Positions 44,242 through 55,609 of a stretch of DNA of 64,000 nt are shown here, one piece after another. The notes under the pieces were generated by a model. The model was given only the letters and a program-made list of their open reading frames with translations, was not told where the DNA came from and did no database searches. The stretch lies in assembly GCA_029237695.1 (NCBI GenBank), contig CM055274.1, positions 16,915,505-16,979,504 on the forward strand, read 5' to 3'. Source of the DNA: Conchocele bisecta (lineage: Eukaryota; Mollusca; Bivalvia; Lucinida; Thyasiridae). The translations under genes were made by a program, and so were the position numbers. How positions within the stretch are numbered: the stretch's first letter is position 1; each line of letters starts with the position of its first letter.

Positions 44242-44840
44242 GTGACACAAGATTGACACAGCTACAGCAGGTGGTGCGACAGAGTGGACGTCGCGGTCAC
44301 CCGCCCCACAAACAACCCCAGCCAATCAGATACTCCAACCCACCCAGGATAATTGCCCGGGGGCGGTCGGACCCACCAGAAAGACCCCCACCTCTACACA
44401 GCAGCCTGTACCAATCAAAGTCGCCCGTCCATAGTCCTATACAGTTCTCTCACGTGCCTAGTCCCACACGATTCACCTCGTCTAGTCCGACAAAATTTCC
44501 ACCATCTAGTCCATCGCGATTCAACTCTGCTAGTCCTGCTCCACATTTCACATCATCTAGTCCGGTTCCATTGACTTCTAACAATATACAAAGCCACACG
44601 TCGCCAACCTCGGAAAAGTTTTCATCACGATTCAGCCCGACGAAAAACGTGGTACAGGACTTGTTAATGTACAAGAGATTCCAGAACGGGCTACAGCCGA
44701 CGAACGGAAATATCCCAGTGGAGGAGTCGGTAGATACGACACACCTAGATGACGACGAGAGCACGACGTCAGGAAGTTACTACATCGATAACACCGTGGA
44801 TGACCTCCGACACCCTCCTGTGAGCGACATCTACGTTTGA
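44242..44840 (+). CDS. Ser/Pro-rich terminal exon of the unrecognised gene
   Basis: The acceptor TTACAG/GTGACA joins phase 1 to the previous exon (…SES-G-DTRLTQ). Then come 'LQQVVRQSGRRGHPPHK', a Pro/Arg-rich stretch, and a run of short repeats of the form S-S/A-P-x-R/K-F (about seven between 44460 and 44570: 'SPTRFTSSSP', 'SPSRFNSASP'). A Thr/Asp/Ser-rich tail 'DDDESTTSGSYYIDNTVDD' and the C-terminus '...PPVSDIYV' stop at TGA 44838-44840. The tail I-Y-V fits a class II PDZ ligand. The long in-frame exon with low-complexity but non-tandem DNA looks genuinely coding. The TSGSY and DSG motifs are somewhat like protocadherin cytoplasmic tails, but I do not claim this. No AATAAA lies close downstream. 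Confidence 0.7.
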
Positions 44841-44929
44841 GTGTCGGGGATGGATGGTTGTCGGTCAAGGTGTAAGGTGAGCGATAATTGGTTTGGATGA
44901 TATAAAGGAACTTGGGATGTTTTCAATAA

Positions 44930-45255
44930 TAGACCAGTCTTGTAAATAAGTTATAAAACTTGGAAAATCATGAATAATTTCATTTATAACTCGTTCTGGG
45001 GTATCATCAGTGTTAGAATTTGCGTAATTTGTTGGGTTGACATCATGTTGCTTAGTTTAAACTAAGCAACATGGTGTCAAACCAACAAATTCATCCAATT
45101 CTAACACTGATCTGGGAGTAGGTCTAAGTGAAATTACAGTATTCTTAATTTTTCAAATTCAACAACTTATTTATAAGACTTGTCAAACCTACAAATTCCA
45201 TCAATTCTAACTTCAGTGATGATTCCCCAGAAGTTGTTCAGGACTGTTTATAGGA
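44930..45255. mobile_element. Foldback element after the terminal exon
   Basis: Inner arms 'GTGTTAGAATTTGCG'/'CCAATTCTAACACTG' meet at 'GCTTAGTTTAAACTAAGC' (45051-45068). Outer 'TAGACCAGTCTTGTAAATAAG' has a complement near 45165-45255. Confidence 0.75.
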
Positions 45256-45269
45256 CTGGTCTATTATAT

Positions 45270-46120
45270 ATTTGTGGCTGTGACTGGAGAAATGGGGCTT
45301 ATGGGTTTTGTGATCGGTGTAGATCCAGATCAGCCTGTGCATCCGCAGTCTGATCAGGGTCTGAACTCTTCGCCATTCCATTAACAAAACTGCCATCATG
45401 CTTCTTACAAGCAGTATGTATCGTTATCAGGCTATAGGAGTGTACTATTTGATCAGGAGCTACACTGGTCACAAATCCCATAAGCCACATTTCTTCAGTC
45501 ACAGCCCCATTTATATATTGTACAAATCATTTTAGTCACTGGATGGTAAACAATGTAGGTCCTGATCAGACTGCAGGCTGGTCTGGTGCTACGCTGGTGG
45601 CTTAAATCATAAGGCCCCTTTTCTTAACAGAGATAATCATTTATATACTTTTTTATGTTTTATGGACTGCAATCTGAAAATTATTTTGTTTCTGACCAGT
45701 ATACATTCTGATAATGATCCACATTGTTTTCTGAAAGTTCAATGGAGGTTTCACTGACCAAATGGCAAACAGTGAATACCCTTATCAGATCTGTCCACTG
45801 GTATGGGTCTACACTGGTCACAAAGACAATAAGCCCTTTTTTGTCAGACGCCCAACATTAAAAAGGGGCTTATTCTAACACCCCACCTCCCGCAACAAAT
45901 TGTGTGTGAGTAGCGGATATACAGGAGTAATCTGTAGTTCCATAGTTGTAGGATAGACAAAGTTGAGGTATTTTAATGAACAACAACACATTGCTATCAA
46001 AGGGTGTTTATGACAACCAATTTACCTTGGATACCCAGCCACTTGTGTTAATGAAGTAAGGGGTGGGTTGGTAACTATGTTGACAAGGTCCTGGGTTAAT
46101 TGGCCTTCCTGTCAACTCGG
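45270..46120. repeat. Copies of the CTGATCAG/GTGTAGATCCAGATC foldback family
   Basis: At 45270-45520 a full copy ('GTGGCTGTGACTGGAG' ... 'CAGTCACAGCC') with 'GATCCAGATCAGCCTGTGC'. Degraded copies are at 45540-45620 and 45755-45835. No gene is seen. Confidence 0.65.
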
Positions 46121-46590
46121 GGTCTCAACATGGTCATTAGGTTACATCAGGGCAAACATAGGGGCATCTCGAGACGTTTACCCCGAATATTACCCCTGTT
46201 AACTGTGGCTGATACTGTCCGTGTATGGAGGAATGGACTAAGATTGTGATGTTTGCAACCTGCCTAGTCCCTGATCAGCCTGTGCATTTGCACAGGCTGA
46301 TCAGAGCCTATACTGTTTGCTATTTAATCATGAACTTAGCGAGTGTTTCTATTAAAACATTTAGATCCAGACAACATTTGGGGTCTCAACATGGTCATTA
46401 GGTTACATACATAGGGGCATCTCGAGACGTTTACCCCGAATATTGCCCCTGTTAACTGTGGCTGATACTGTCCGTGTATTGGAGATTTGACTTAGATTAC
46501 AATGTTTGCAACCAGCCTAGTCCCTGATCAGCATGTGCATTTGCACAGGCTGATCAGAGCCTATGCTGTTTGCTATTTAGTCATGAAAGT
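46121..46590. repeat. Direct duplication, ~210 bp, offset 260 bp
   Basis: 'GGGGTCTCAACATGGTCATTAGG', 'CATCTCGAGACGTTTACCCCG' and 'CCTAGTCCCTGATCAG' occur at 46121-46335 and 46381-46590. 46-bp unrelated spacer. Confidence 0.85.
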
Positions 46591-46744
46591 AGCTTTTTGG
46601 CTAAAAAGATTAGATCCAGAGCCAGTGCTTGTAAACAAAAGTGTCTCATACAGAGTAGAGTATGGAGAGTTTCCTGCAGACACAACATAGGATGTTGGAT
46701 ATCTAAGTGATAATTTGACACAATTTTCTTGTATTCATCTTCAG

Positions 46745-46884
46745 GTGTGCCACCAAAAGTCTGTGTTCCACGTCTCCGTCCATGTGTGTGTCCGTCCGTC
46801 CATCCGTGCCCTAACAGTGTCGCAGTGCTGATGCCAGAAGTGCTATATGTCCCCTGCAAGATCATCTGTCGATTAGACAACAAG
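46745..46884 (+). CDS. Possible alternative exon
   Basis: Acceptor TCTTCAG/GTGTGC and donor CAAG/GTAACT bound 140 nt with one open frame, starting phase 1 (matching the donor at 43085) and ending phase 0: 'VPPKVCVPRLRPCVCPSV' then 'VLMPEVLYVPCKIICRLDNK'. Part of it is a TCCGTCC simple repeat, which lowers trust. No homology is recognised. Confidence 0.3.
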
Positions 46885-46995
46885 GTAACTACAGAAATAT
46901 CTGTCATCCATCATATAATCACATGGTCGCTTCTTTGACTGACACTTTCAACCTCACAGACCATAAAGCCAGCATTTGCAAACACTGTAGATCCT

Positions 46996-47263
46996 GGGGC
47001 CCGTTTCACTAAACATCGTTCAACTAAAATAAGTAAGTGCAAATTTAGGATCGTCTGTAAATTGCAATTGCTGGATTTACATTTATTGAGCATAGGCTGC
47101 ATATGCAGCCTATGCTCAATAAATGTAAATCCAATAATTGTTTACAAGAAACCATTGTTAATGTGAAATTTACAGACTATCATAAGTGCAACTTTAGGAT
47201 CGTCTCGAAATTTCAATTGATGAATTTACAGTTATTGACCATAAGTTTACTGAAATGGCCCCC
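46996..47263. mobile_element. MITE with GGGGCCCGTTTCAC ends
   Basis: GGGGCCCGTTTCACTAAAC ... TGAAATGGCCCCC, central palindrome 'GCATAGGCTGCATATGCAGCC'. Would lie in the intron between the two candidate alternative exons. Confidence 0.8.
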
Positions 47264-47353
47264 AGATACCTTTGTTCGGTTTCTGCCTTCTAAGGAAGGA
47301 TTAAACCCTGAAATTGTTATACATTGTGTACATAATTTCTGTTTCACTTTCAG

Positions 47354-47473
47354 GTTGTGATACCATGTACAGCTCGTCATCACCATACTGGAAAACAGTC
47401 AGTTTCGAAGGCTGTTTTGAACGGACATAACACCCCAACCAAACAATCCATCGAAAGCTGTCCTGCAATGTGA
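47354..47473 (+). CDS. Possible alternative last exon
   Basis: Acceptor TTTCACTTTCAG/GTTGTG, phase 0, matching the donor at 46884. 39 codons ('VVIPCTARHHHTGKQSVSK' ... 'KQSIESCPAM') to TGA at 47471-47473. AATAAA follows at 47647-47652, a plausible cleavage signal. The agreement of phases and polyA signal is the only support. Confidence 0.3.
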   Translation, partial: VVIPCTARHHHTGKQSVSKAVLNGHNTPTKQSIESCPAM

Positions 47474-47646
47474 GGTGCAGTCTTGGATCCCACAACCAAG
47501 ATGACAATGGTGATGACTTGACTGAGTGACCAAGAAGACTATCATAGTTGGCAGCAATTTCAGTTCTGTTTCTGTCCTGCATGGCGTTTATTTGAGTTAC
47601 TGTTTATTTTGATTTCCTGTTTATTTGGAGTTACCATACTCATTCT

Positions 47647-47652
47647 AATAAA
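47647..47652 (+). terminator. Candidate polyadenylation signal AATAAA
   Basis: 174 bp after the stop at 47473 and the first canonical AATAAA after it. It would end the host transcript if the 47354 exon is used. Confidence 0.35.
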
Positions 47653-47834
47653 CCACTGCCAACTGGACTATGGAATTTCTAGAAATTTGTTGTGAAATGT
47701 TTGAATTAGTAGACTTGAAATGACTACCATGTGAAAATAACTTATTTCTGTTGAAAATATGGTAGGGGCTAAATTATTAGAATAAATATGGTACATTTAA
47801 TTTACTTGTTTGCATGAAATACCTTGTTCACTAT

Positions 47835-48520
47835 ATATGTGGCTGTGACGAGAAATGGGGCTTATGGTTTTTGCTTCCAGTGTAGATCCAGATCAGCCTG
47901 TGCATCCGCAGTCTGATCAGGATCTGCACTGTTCGCCATTACATCAATGAAACACCCATCATGCTGCTGATAAGAAATATGTGGCTGTGACTGGAAAATG
48001 GGGCTTGTGGGTTTTGCGACCAGTGTAGATGATCAGCCTGTGCATCCGCACAGTCTGATCGGGATCTGCACTGTTCGCCCATCAAGCTGCTAATAAGAAA
48101 TTGTTATCAGGCTACAGGAGTGTGCTATTTGTTCAGGAGCTACGTTGGTCACAAATCCCATAAGCCCCATTTTTCCAGCCACAGCCACATTTATCATCAA
48201 TTCCTTCTTCACTATAATTATGGGATCTCGTCTGAAAAAAGCGACCTTACAACATGTGTGGCCAGTGTAGATCCAGATTAGAATGTGATTTTACTTATCT
48301 GGGGCTACACTGATCATAAAACGTGTAATGTTGCTTTTGTACGTTGCTGTACGTAAATAGTCGGTCTGCTTCTAAAGTGTTGTCAAAACATGATTTTGAT
48401 GAGAATAATGGAAAATAAAAAATAAACAGCTTACGACAAAAATGAATTCAGCATTGTAAGGGTTAACTAAGCCTAAAATGACCTCTGCTGTTGACAGACC
48501 GTTAAACACCAAATAAATAA
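47835..48520. repeat. CTGATCAG-family copies and MITE half
   Basis: Two tandem copies of 'GTGGCTGTGACTGGA..TGGGGCTT' (47840, 47980) end 'CAGCCACAGCCACAT' near 48190. 48360-48466 is half a TTAA-MITE ending 'GTAAGGGTTAA'. 48470-48520 is a SINE tail ('GTTAAACACCAAATAAATAAG'). Confidence 0.6.
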
Positions 48521-48719
48521 GTCTGATGAGTCTGTTCATTGGAAACATAATGTTGTCGGTACCTTAGCAAGGTAGCTTAGCAAAGTGACTTGTCTTGTGT
48601 GACTTGACAGCAGTCATATGTTTACAAATTTCTCTATGTTATGTCTTCTGGATAATTGAAATCTGTATGTCCAGGGAAAATGTCTACCAACTTCTTCAGG
48701 GAAGATATTTTGTTCTGGT

Positions 48720-48926
48720 TTAACCCTACAATGCGGGAATCGTAATTATCATCTGCTGTTGTTTTATATTTTGTCGTCTTTCTCAGTAAAAACATGGTTT
48801 GACAGCACTTTAGAATCATTTCCAATGGAAATGATTCTAAAGTGTTGTCAAACCATGGTTTTGATGAGAAAAAATTAAAAAATGAACAGCAGACGACAAA
48901 ATTTACTTCAGCATTGTAAGGGTTAA
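48720..48926. mobile_element. TTAA-MITE, complete
   Basis: TTAACCCTACAATGCGGG ... GCATTGTAAGGGTTAA; core 'TTTAGAATCATTTCCAATGG' palindrome. The cleanest member of the family in the window. Confidence 0.9.
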
Positions 48927-49905
48927 ACCGGTTTGGCAAATTTTGTGATGTGATTTGGATGGTACTTTCAGAGACGGGCATATGTTTAATCCAGGTTTAT
49001 ATAAGAATCTTTCCGCAATAATGCAATTTATATGTTCAACAATTCTGCAAAAACCAGAAACCCACTTTTCCGACGTTTCGGCACAAGGCCTTTATCAAGG
49101 AATTAGTTTCTACTGAACGCTAAGTGGCATCTATTTTAGATTTAACAATGTTTATGTTTATTCATAGCGTCATGACATCGTGACGTCGTTGCATGAGCAT
49201 CACGACACCATAACATTATAAAAGATGGCGTACTGCATAAATAAGACGGGGAAACAAAATTAATGTTAAAACAAGAGGGTTGCGCAGCTGACGACAATCA
49301 ACATGTTGGAAATTCTGCAGACCCTCATTAGACTGCGCGGGAATGCATGCTGGTCTGGGCCAACACTGCATACCAATCGTGTTATCCAAAGTGTTAACCC
49401 ACATATTTCTGTATAGATCCAATAGCATACTAAGTTGAAACACATGCACAACTGCTGCAGTGGCCAGCGGCTACATTGGACATGCATCAACACATGTTTA
49501 TGAATCTACATAACAGTATTGAAAACATCTACGGTATTATGTATCGTTGAATTGTGAAGAATCATTTATCAGTTAGCTAACAATCTGCATAGACCTTGAT
49601 CACAAAGCTGACATGTGGCTATAATACTGTTCTCAAATGCCATAAGGTCCTTTTCTCAGCACATTTGGTTTTAACCCTTACTACGCTGAATTAACCAGTT
49701 TCTTGTTAAGAATTAAAGCAAAAAAAGAAAAACAGCAGTTTCCGTCAACAGCGTAGGAATAGGGTTTAAAGACACGGGAAATGGACGGACATGTTTATGT
49801 AGACAATCATGTACTACTTGTAGGTTACTGTGATACGTGCAATTCAGGGTGCAATATTCTATATTTAATGCTCATATTGAATGTATTGTACATTACAAAA
49901 TAAAC
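48927..49905. other. No gene seen
   Basis: 49560-49670 is a degraded CTGATC-family piece and 49670-49770 a degraded TTAA-MITE. The remainder is unique. Confidence 0.5.
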
Positions 49906-50274
49906 CAGAGCTCCAGATAAGGTGCATATTGGCGTATTTTACACGATTATTTTAGCTGTATACGCATTGAATATCAAAAGTGGGAGTACAAAATACGCAC
50001 AACAATGTGAAAATACGAATTGATTTTAAAATTGAGTAGTGAAAATACTGTCATAATGTTGAAAATTCACTTAGTTGAGCTGCAAAAAGCAAACAGTGTT
50101 TGCTTTTTGCAGCTCAAATAAGTATATGTTGTAAATTTGTTATATATTTTTTTATCATTTGTTCCCTATTTAGTAATGAAGAAAATCAATGATCCATTTG
50201 TAAAAGTAAAATATGCAACTATTTGGAAATCGGGGTATAATACGCTTTAGACACAAAGCTTATCTGGAGCCCTG
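49906..50274. mobile_element. Foldback MITE, CAGAGCTCCAGATAAG family
   Basis: CAGAGCTCCAGATAAGGTGC ... AGCTTATCTGGAGCCCTG. Central palindrome 'GCAAAAAGCAAACAGTGTTTGC' near 50095. Confidence 0.85.
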
Positions 50275-50424
50275 CATGACATTATTTTTGTATGTTTTAT
50301 ACATGTGCTTACCCATCATTTTAAAACGTGTAGAGCAGTGCAGGGGCGTAGTATTTTTTCTAATGTTCCGAACAAGTTTGCTGACAAGTATATTCCTGGT
50401 GAAATCTAAATAATAAATTTGAAA

Positions 50425-50750
50425 ATATTTTTTGTGGGTTGTGGGTTCAATCCCCGCTTTAGGCATGAACAATACTTTCATAGTATCTCTTATCGTACTG
50501 GGGGCCGTTTCACCAAACGTAAATTTTGCATTAACAATGTTTTCTTGTGAACAATTATTGGCTTTACATATATTGATCATAGGCTGTATGCAGCCTATTC
50601 TCAATAAATGTAAATCCATTGAAATTTTCACGATCCTAAATTTGCACTTACCAACATTTTAGTCATACAAAATTTAGTGAAACGGCCCCTGGTATTACTG
50701 ATGAGACTTGAGGTCCCGTCACTATGACATAGCTGTTGCTAAGACATTAA
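50425..50750 (+). repeat. tRNA-derived SINE interrupted by a MITE
   Basis: B box 'GTGGGTTCAATCCCC' at 50440-50456, then 'CATAGTATCTCTTATCGTACTG'. The MITE 50500-50689 intervenes, and the SINE resumes with 'GGTATTACTGATGAGAC' and ends 'GCTAAGACATTAAACCC'. Closest relative is 36640-36845. Confidence 0.65.
50500..50689. mobile_element. MITE with GGGGCCGTTTCAC ends, nested in a SINE
   Basis: GGGGGCCGTTTCACC ... AGTGAAACGGCCCC; central 'CATAGGCTGTATGCAGCCTA'. Confidence 0.85.
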
Positions 50751-50759
50751 ACCCTTTCA

Positions 50760-52309
50760 CCCATTTATATATGGCCTACTATTGAATGGACGTACAAACC
50801 GATTCAATCCATCTATATATCTGACTAGTAGGATTAATTACCTCCCCTTTTGGACTCTATAATATACATACAAAATATTGCATGATCTTTCTAGACGGTT
50901 GTCAAAACAAATGAAGGAGTTAGACCCCTTCTTCCACTCACCCCTTTAAAGATCGAGTGATTTTACGATAAATCTACAGGCCCCACCCACCTCTGTCTAT
51001 GCCATGGCCAAAGATGGACATGGATATATTGCAACGCATGACAAACAATTTAGGTTGGTTGTACGACAGTGCACTGCTTATTTCAAGCCATTACAATGTT
51101 ATATGAAGTACAATGATGTGTCTTGAGATTTTTGTGATATTAACATTTCCATGTGCTATTCTTCGATGATGATAATAAAAATAATTTTGTAAATGGTAGC
51201 TTGTTGTATGTTCCTTTTCCTTAATTATTGTGCTGCATATGTTGGATTGTTAACAACAGAACAGATATAGAGGATCTGATACAAGTTTCCATTTGATATG
51301 AGATTTATCAAATGAGTTGCGCACAATTTATGCAACGAGCCTCTGTGTGATGTGGTGCATACAGTTGCTGACAAGTTTCATAAACGATTTTCCATTTGAT
51401 ATGAGATTTATCAAATGAGTCGTGCACAATTTATGCTACGAGGAACAAAATGAAGATGTTCCAAATTAAGTCCCTAGTGAAGCAATGTTGTTTCGATGTT
51501 GACGTTATCGAGTTTAAGCGTCAATAGAAGAGTCTGTGACTAAGGAAAATTACTGTTCTTTTTAGATTGGGCTATTTAGTCCATTTGCCGTCCTTATGAA
51601 TTAATTACATGTCGTCCTTATGAATTAATTACATGTCGGACCTTTTTTGGTGGATTTACATTCCTATGGGTGCCTTGGAGCAAATCAGCTTGGTTGTCCT
51701 CTTGACAACCTTGGGCAACTTTTTTGATATGCAAATTAGTTGCCGCCATTAGCGGAAACAATATTTCCTATCATAGCTCTACAACTATACACTACAACTT
51801 CACACAAATGGTGTCTATACCTATGTTTTCATGGTCAAGGATGACACTGGTGGCATTTATACAGTGATTACATTGTGATTATTGTCTCATTATGCAAATT
51901 GGTTGCCGCCATTACCGAAAATCGTATTTTCTTTTATAGCTCTGCAACTGTTTATGATAAATTCACGAAATCGCATCGCAACGCTAATATGCAGTTATAT
52001 ACTTAATTATCAGTACGTTTACATTATTGTTATATGATACTATGTTTATATGTGGCGGCCATCTTGGACTTTCCCTGTTCAACAACTTGTCTACGAACAT
52101 ATCGAATGTACTGAAAGCGTTTATTGTGTCAATATATCCAATATCGGTATCATGTTTGCTTTGATATGGAGTGTGCGAGTAGTTATATGTAAAATATGTC
52201 CCATTTGGTGGCCATTTTGGATTTTTTCCATGACAGTGAATTGAATTGAATTGAATATTACAAATGTTGACCGCTTATCTGATAAGTCCAGTAAATCCAC
52301 TTTGCGCTC
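50760..52309. other. No gene seen; one internal duplication
   Basis: 'CCATTTGATATGAGATTTATC' through 'GCACAATTTATGC' is duplicated at 51289 and 51388. 'GTCCTTATGAATTAATTACATG' is repeated at 51590-51635. Otherwise unique. Confidence 0.5.
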
Positions 52310-54935
52310 TTAACCCTTCGCCCGCTACTCGCGCTGTAAAATCAAGTCCACTGTTGCTAGTCGCGTCTATACACGCCTTAGCAGGTGCGTGACGTAGTGC
52401 TTTGGAAACGACCAATTACACACTGAATTTCGGAAGTTATATTTAGAAGCAGTTGTAAAATCATTTCTGATTGGATAAATAAAGTTATATTGTAGCCAAT
52501 TACTATCAAAATAAATGAATGGAGAGTAGTAATTTGTTTCTAAATTTAGCGATCAGTGTTTTCCAGAAATTCTGTAAATAAAATGGCGGAAATTATTTTT
52601 GACGAAGATAGCGAGGCCGTGAATTTTGATTCTAGCGATGAAGATGCGGATTTCGAAGGATTTGGTTTGGATGACATACAACTAGGAGTCGGTGGTGTTA
52701 TTCGAAATGTTCCGATGACCGATTATTGTCCGGAAAATGACCGCGAATCAGCTTCGGACATCGATGCTGGCTGGAGCAAAGTTGATTCGGCCCCAACAAA
52801 TGCCCCTTTCACTGGGAATGAAAAATTGAACGTCGAAAAAATGGACGAGAATGACCCGATAAACTTTTTCAAACTGTTTATAGATGATGATTGTATAGAA
52901 AATTTAGTTACACAGACAAATTTATACGCAGAACGTCGGTCGGAAGCCGCAAATTTGGCTGGGACGTTTCGCCCCCATTCTCGTCAAAAGAAATGGCAAC
53001 CTGTGACACTCGGAAGAGATGAAAGTTTTTCTGAGTTTGGTAATTGCCATGGGGTTGGTGGTGAAAAAAGATTTGGAAAAGTACTGGTCAAGCCATGACA
53101 CACATAACACTCCTTTTTTTCGAAAGAACAATCTATTTTGAGTAATTTTCATGTCTCTGATAATGCAAATGAAATTCCTCGAGGCCAGCCTGGTTTTGAT
53201 CCATTACACAAAATACGTCCATTTATAACTAAAATAACACATGACTATAAATGTGTATTCACCAAATAGAAATCTTAGTTTGGACGAAGCAACATGCGCA
53301 TGGAAGGGTCGTCTTAGATTCCGCGTATATAACCCTGCAAAGCCGACACGTTTCGGTATAAAACTATATCAGGTGTGTGAGTCGAGCTCGGGATATTGCT
53401 TGGGATTTGACATTCATACTGGTGATTTGGAAACATCATGTTCACAATTCTGTGAGCTCCTGGAACTAGATGAAGATCTTGGTAGAACCACACAAATTGT
53501 AATTGGATTGTTGTGTAAATGCGGTCTGCTTCAAAATGGTCACACGTGTATTTGGATAATTTCTATAATTCCCCTGAACGTTCAATGAACTTTCGTTGCT
53601 GAACACTTATGCCTGTGGCACACTAAGAAAGAACAGGAGAGGAGTACCAACTTCCATCAAAGAAAAGAAGAAACTAAAAAAGTCGCAGTGTATTTTTCGC
53701 CGGAACGACAACATGCTTGCTGTCAGATATTTTGATAAAAGAGATGTATACATGCTGTCAACAATACACGAAGCAACAGTGTCTGTTCTTAGCAAAGTTG
53801 ACAGAACAACAAATGCCCCGTGACAAAACCTACATGTATTGTCGACTATTGTACAAATATGGGGGTGTCGACTTATCCGATCAGATGAATCAGAACTATT
53901 CATGTCTGCGCAAAACAGTCAAATGGTACAAAAAACTTTTCTTTCACCTTCTCAACTTATGTACCATCAATGCATACACATTGTACAGAAAGTTTGGCAC
54001 TGATGACAAGAAGATGGACCACTACGAATTCCGTATGTCATTGTGCCAGGCCTTTCAAGCAGAGTCTCCAAATGCACCCAAACCATCAACATCTGCCGGC
54101 AGAAAGATGATAGGCGACATGCCAGCCCGCCTAACAGCAAGGCATTTCCCAGACTGCATTCTACCTAAACCAGGTGTGAAAAGACAGCGCCCTTGTCATG
54201 ACTGTGTTGCATGCAACCTGCCTAAGAAGAAGAGACATGGATTCCACAGGAAACAGACAAGATTTTGGTGTCCAGACTGTCAAAAAGCCCTGTGTGTACC
54301 AGATTGTTTCCGAGTGTACCATTCCGTGAAGCACTACCGAGCCGCCCTTATACCTGAGGCAAATGTTGGTGAGAGCAGTGGATCAGAGTCTGACTGAAGC
54401 CTCAGGTGTTGTCACAAACATACATCAGTTTATGTAATAACTTGACATTATATTTGGTTCCATAGTACTATGGCAAGAAGCTATGATTTACATGTAAACA
54501 AATAATTTGACAATTTCTTGATGGAAAATGTGATGTTACCTTTACTATACTCACCTGGATTTACCTGGATTCTCTTTATTATTATAAAATAATTATGAAA
54601 TATGACTATTGGCTCCAACCCCAACTTCTACAAGTATTGAAGGTCAACACTACACCCTACAGAGACTTACCTGTGACTTACCTGTAATTTTGCCAAACGT
54701 TCACGTGTAATCCCACATGAACAGGTAAATATTGTGTACATGTGTACTTTTGGGTATAAATGAAAACTTCAGACAATCCTGAGTAATATTCATATAGGTT
54801 TTATTTACTAAAAGTGAACATGTTTCAAGTTACAACAATTTACAATAGCACACTATATATCAACTAAATTGCAGTAAAATATGCAGCATTGGTAGAAATG
54901 CATTGTAATTATTTATATAGCGGGCGAATGGTTAA
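52310..54935 (+). mobile_element. piggyBac-family DNA transposon with TTAA duplications
   Basis: TTAA at 52310-52313 and 54932-54935 flank a 2618-bp element. Left end CCCTTCGCCCGCTA; right end, inverted, CCATTCGCCCGCTA (13 of 14 identical). It contains a broken transposase on the plus strand. It stops 4 bp before the TA-CAGTCGAACC element, so two insertions are almost adjacent. Confidence 0.9.
52583..54397 (+). pseudogene. piggyBac (PGBD-like) transposase, broken
   Basis: ATG 52583 opens an acidic N-terminus ('IIFDEDSEAVNFDSSDED') and 'DDCIENLVTQTNLYAE', 'KKWQPVTL'. A frameshift near 53020 moves on to 'VFLSLVIAMGLVVKKDLEK'. A stop and another shift precede 'PRGQPGFDPLHKIRPFI', then 'NRNLSLDEATCAWKGRLRF' (first catalytic Asp region). 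'GLLQNGHT' is followed by a shifted 'LDNFYNSPE' (second Asp). Next come 'NDNMLAVRYFDKRDVYML', a shift near 53815, and 'YGGVDLSDQMNQNYSC' (third Asp region). The Cys/His-rich C-terminus is 'RPCHDCVACNLPKKKR', 'FWCPDCQKALCVPDC' and 'YHSVKHY'. Order and length (~590 codons) match piggyBac transposases, which cut and paste at TTAA. At least four frame breaks mean no active product. Confidence 0.9.
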
Positions 54936-55609
54936 ATTACAGTCGAACCTGCTCATGCGGTCACCTTTAATCAGCGGTCACCGCCGTTAAGCGGCCACTT
55001 CAAATTCCCCCCGCGCATTTTTGCTATATAAAACGCTTTCATTCAACGGTCACTCGTCTAACGCGGCCAGCGGTCATTAATTATCGTCCCAAACTAGTGA
55101 TCCAATTTCATTAAACGGTCACCGCTAATCCCGATTTCAATGTACCCTGCGGCGGTCGTTACCGAAGCGCGAATTAACAATGATGTCGGCAGTGAATGCG
55201 GGTAATTAAAACACCAAACACGTCGCCGCGTCGGCGATATTGAGAGGGTATGTTTCACAGGTGCAAATTGTGTTGCCCGAACTGTCGGCGCATTATTGAA
55301 AGAACAGCCTATCGCATCCGGGTTCTTGCACCCTTGTCCGTCGATTCGTAATTTCTATAGGTTACCGACACAAATGTTGTAAAAAGGAACAGCCCATTGC
55401 CAATTACCAAATTGACAATTGAAAACACGAATAGCTGATATAATTGGTGTGTATTGCCCAGGATCGAGTGTAACCGGCTCAAATATAATTTAAGCAAATG
55501 ACCTGATATGTCGAATATGAGCCGAATGTCGCACTTATTGACTGCTTTTGCTGACATTGCCTATGCATTATTGTATCCCCCGGACTCCGTCGGGGGATAC
55601 TATGGATTT

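Noticed and set aside
44450..44868. Minus-strand and alternate-frame ORFs over 44.3-44.9 kb
   Set aside because: Shadows of the plus-strand Ser/Pro-rich exon, which has matched splice phase and a proper stop.
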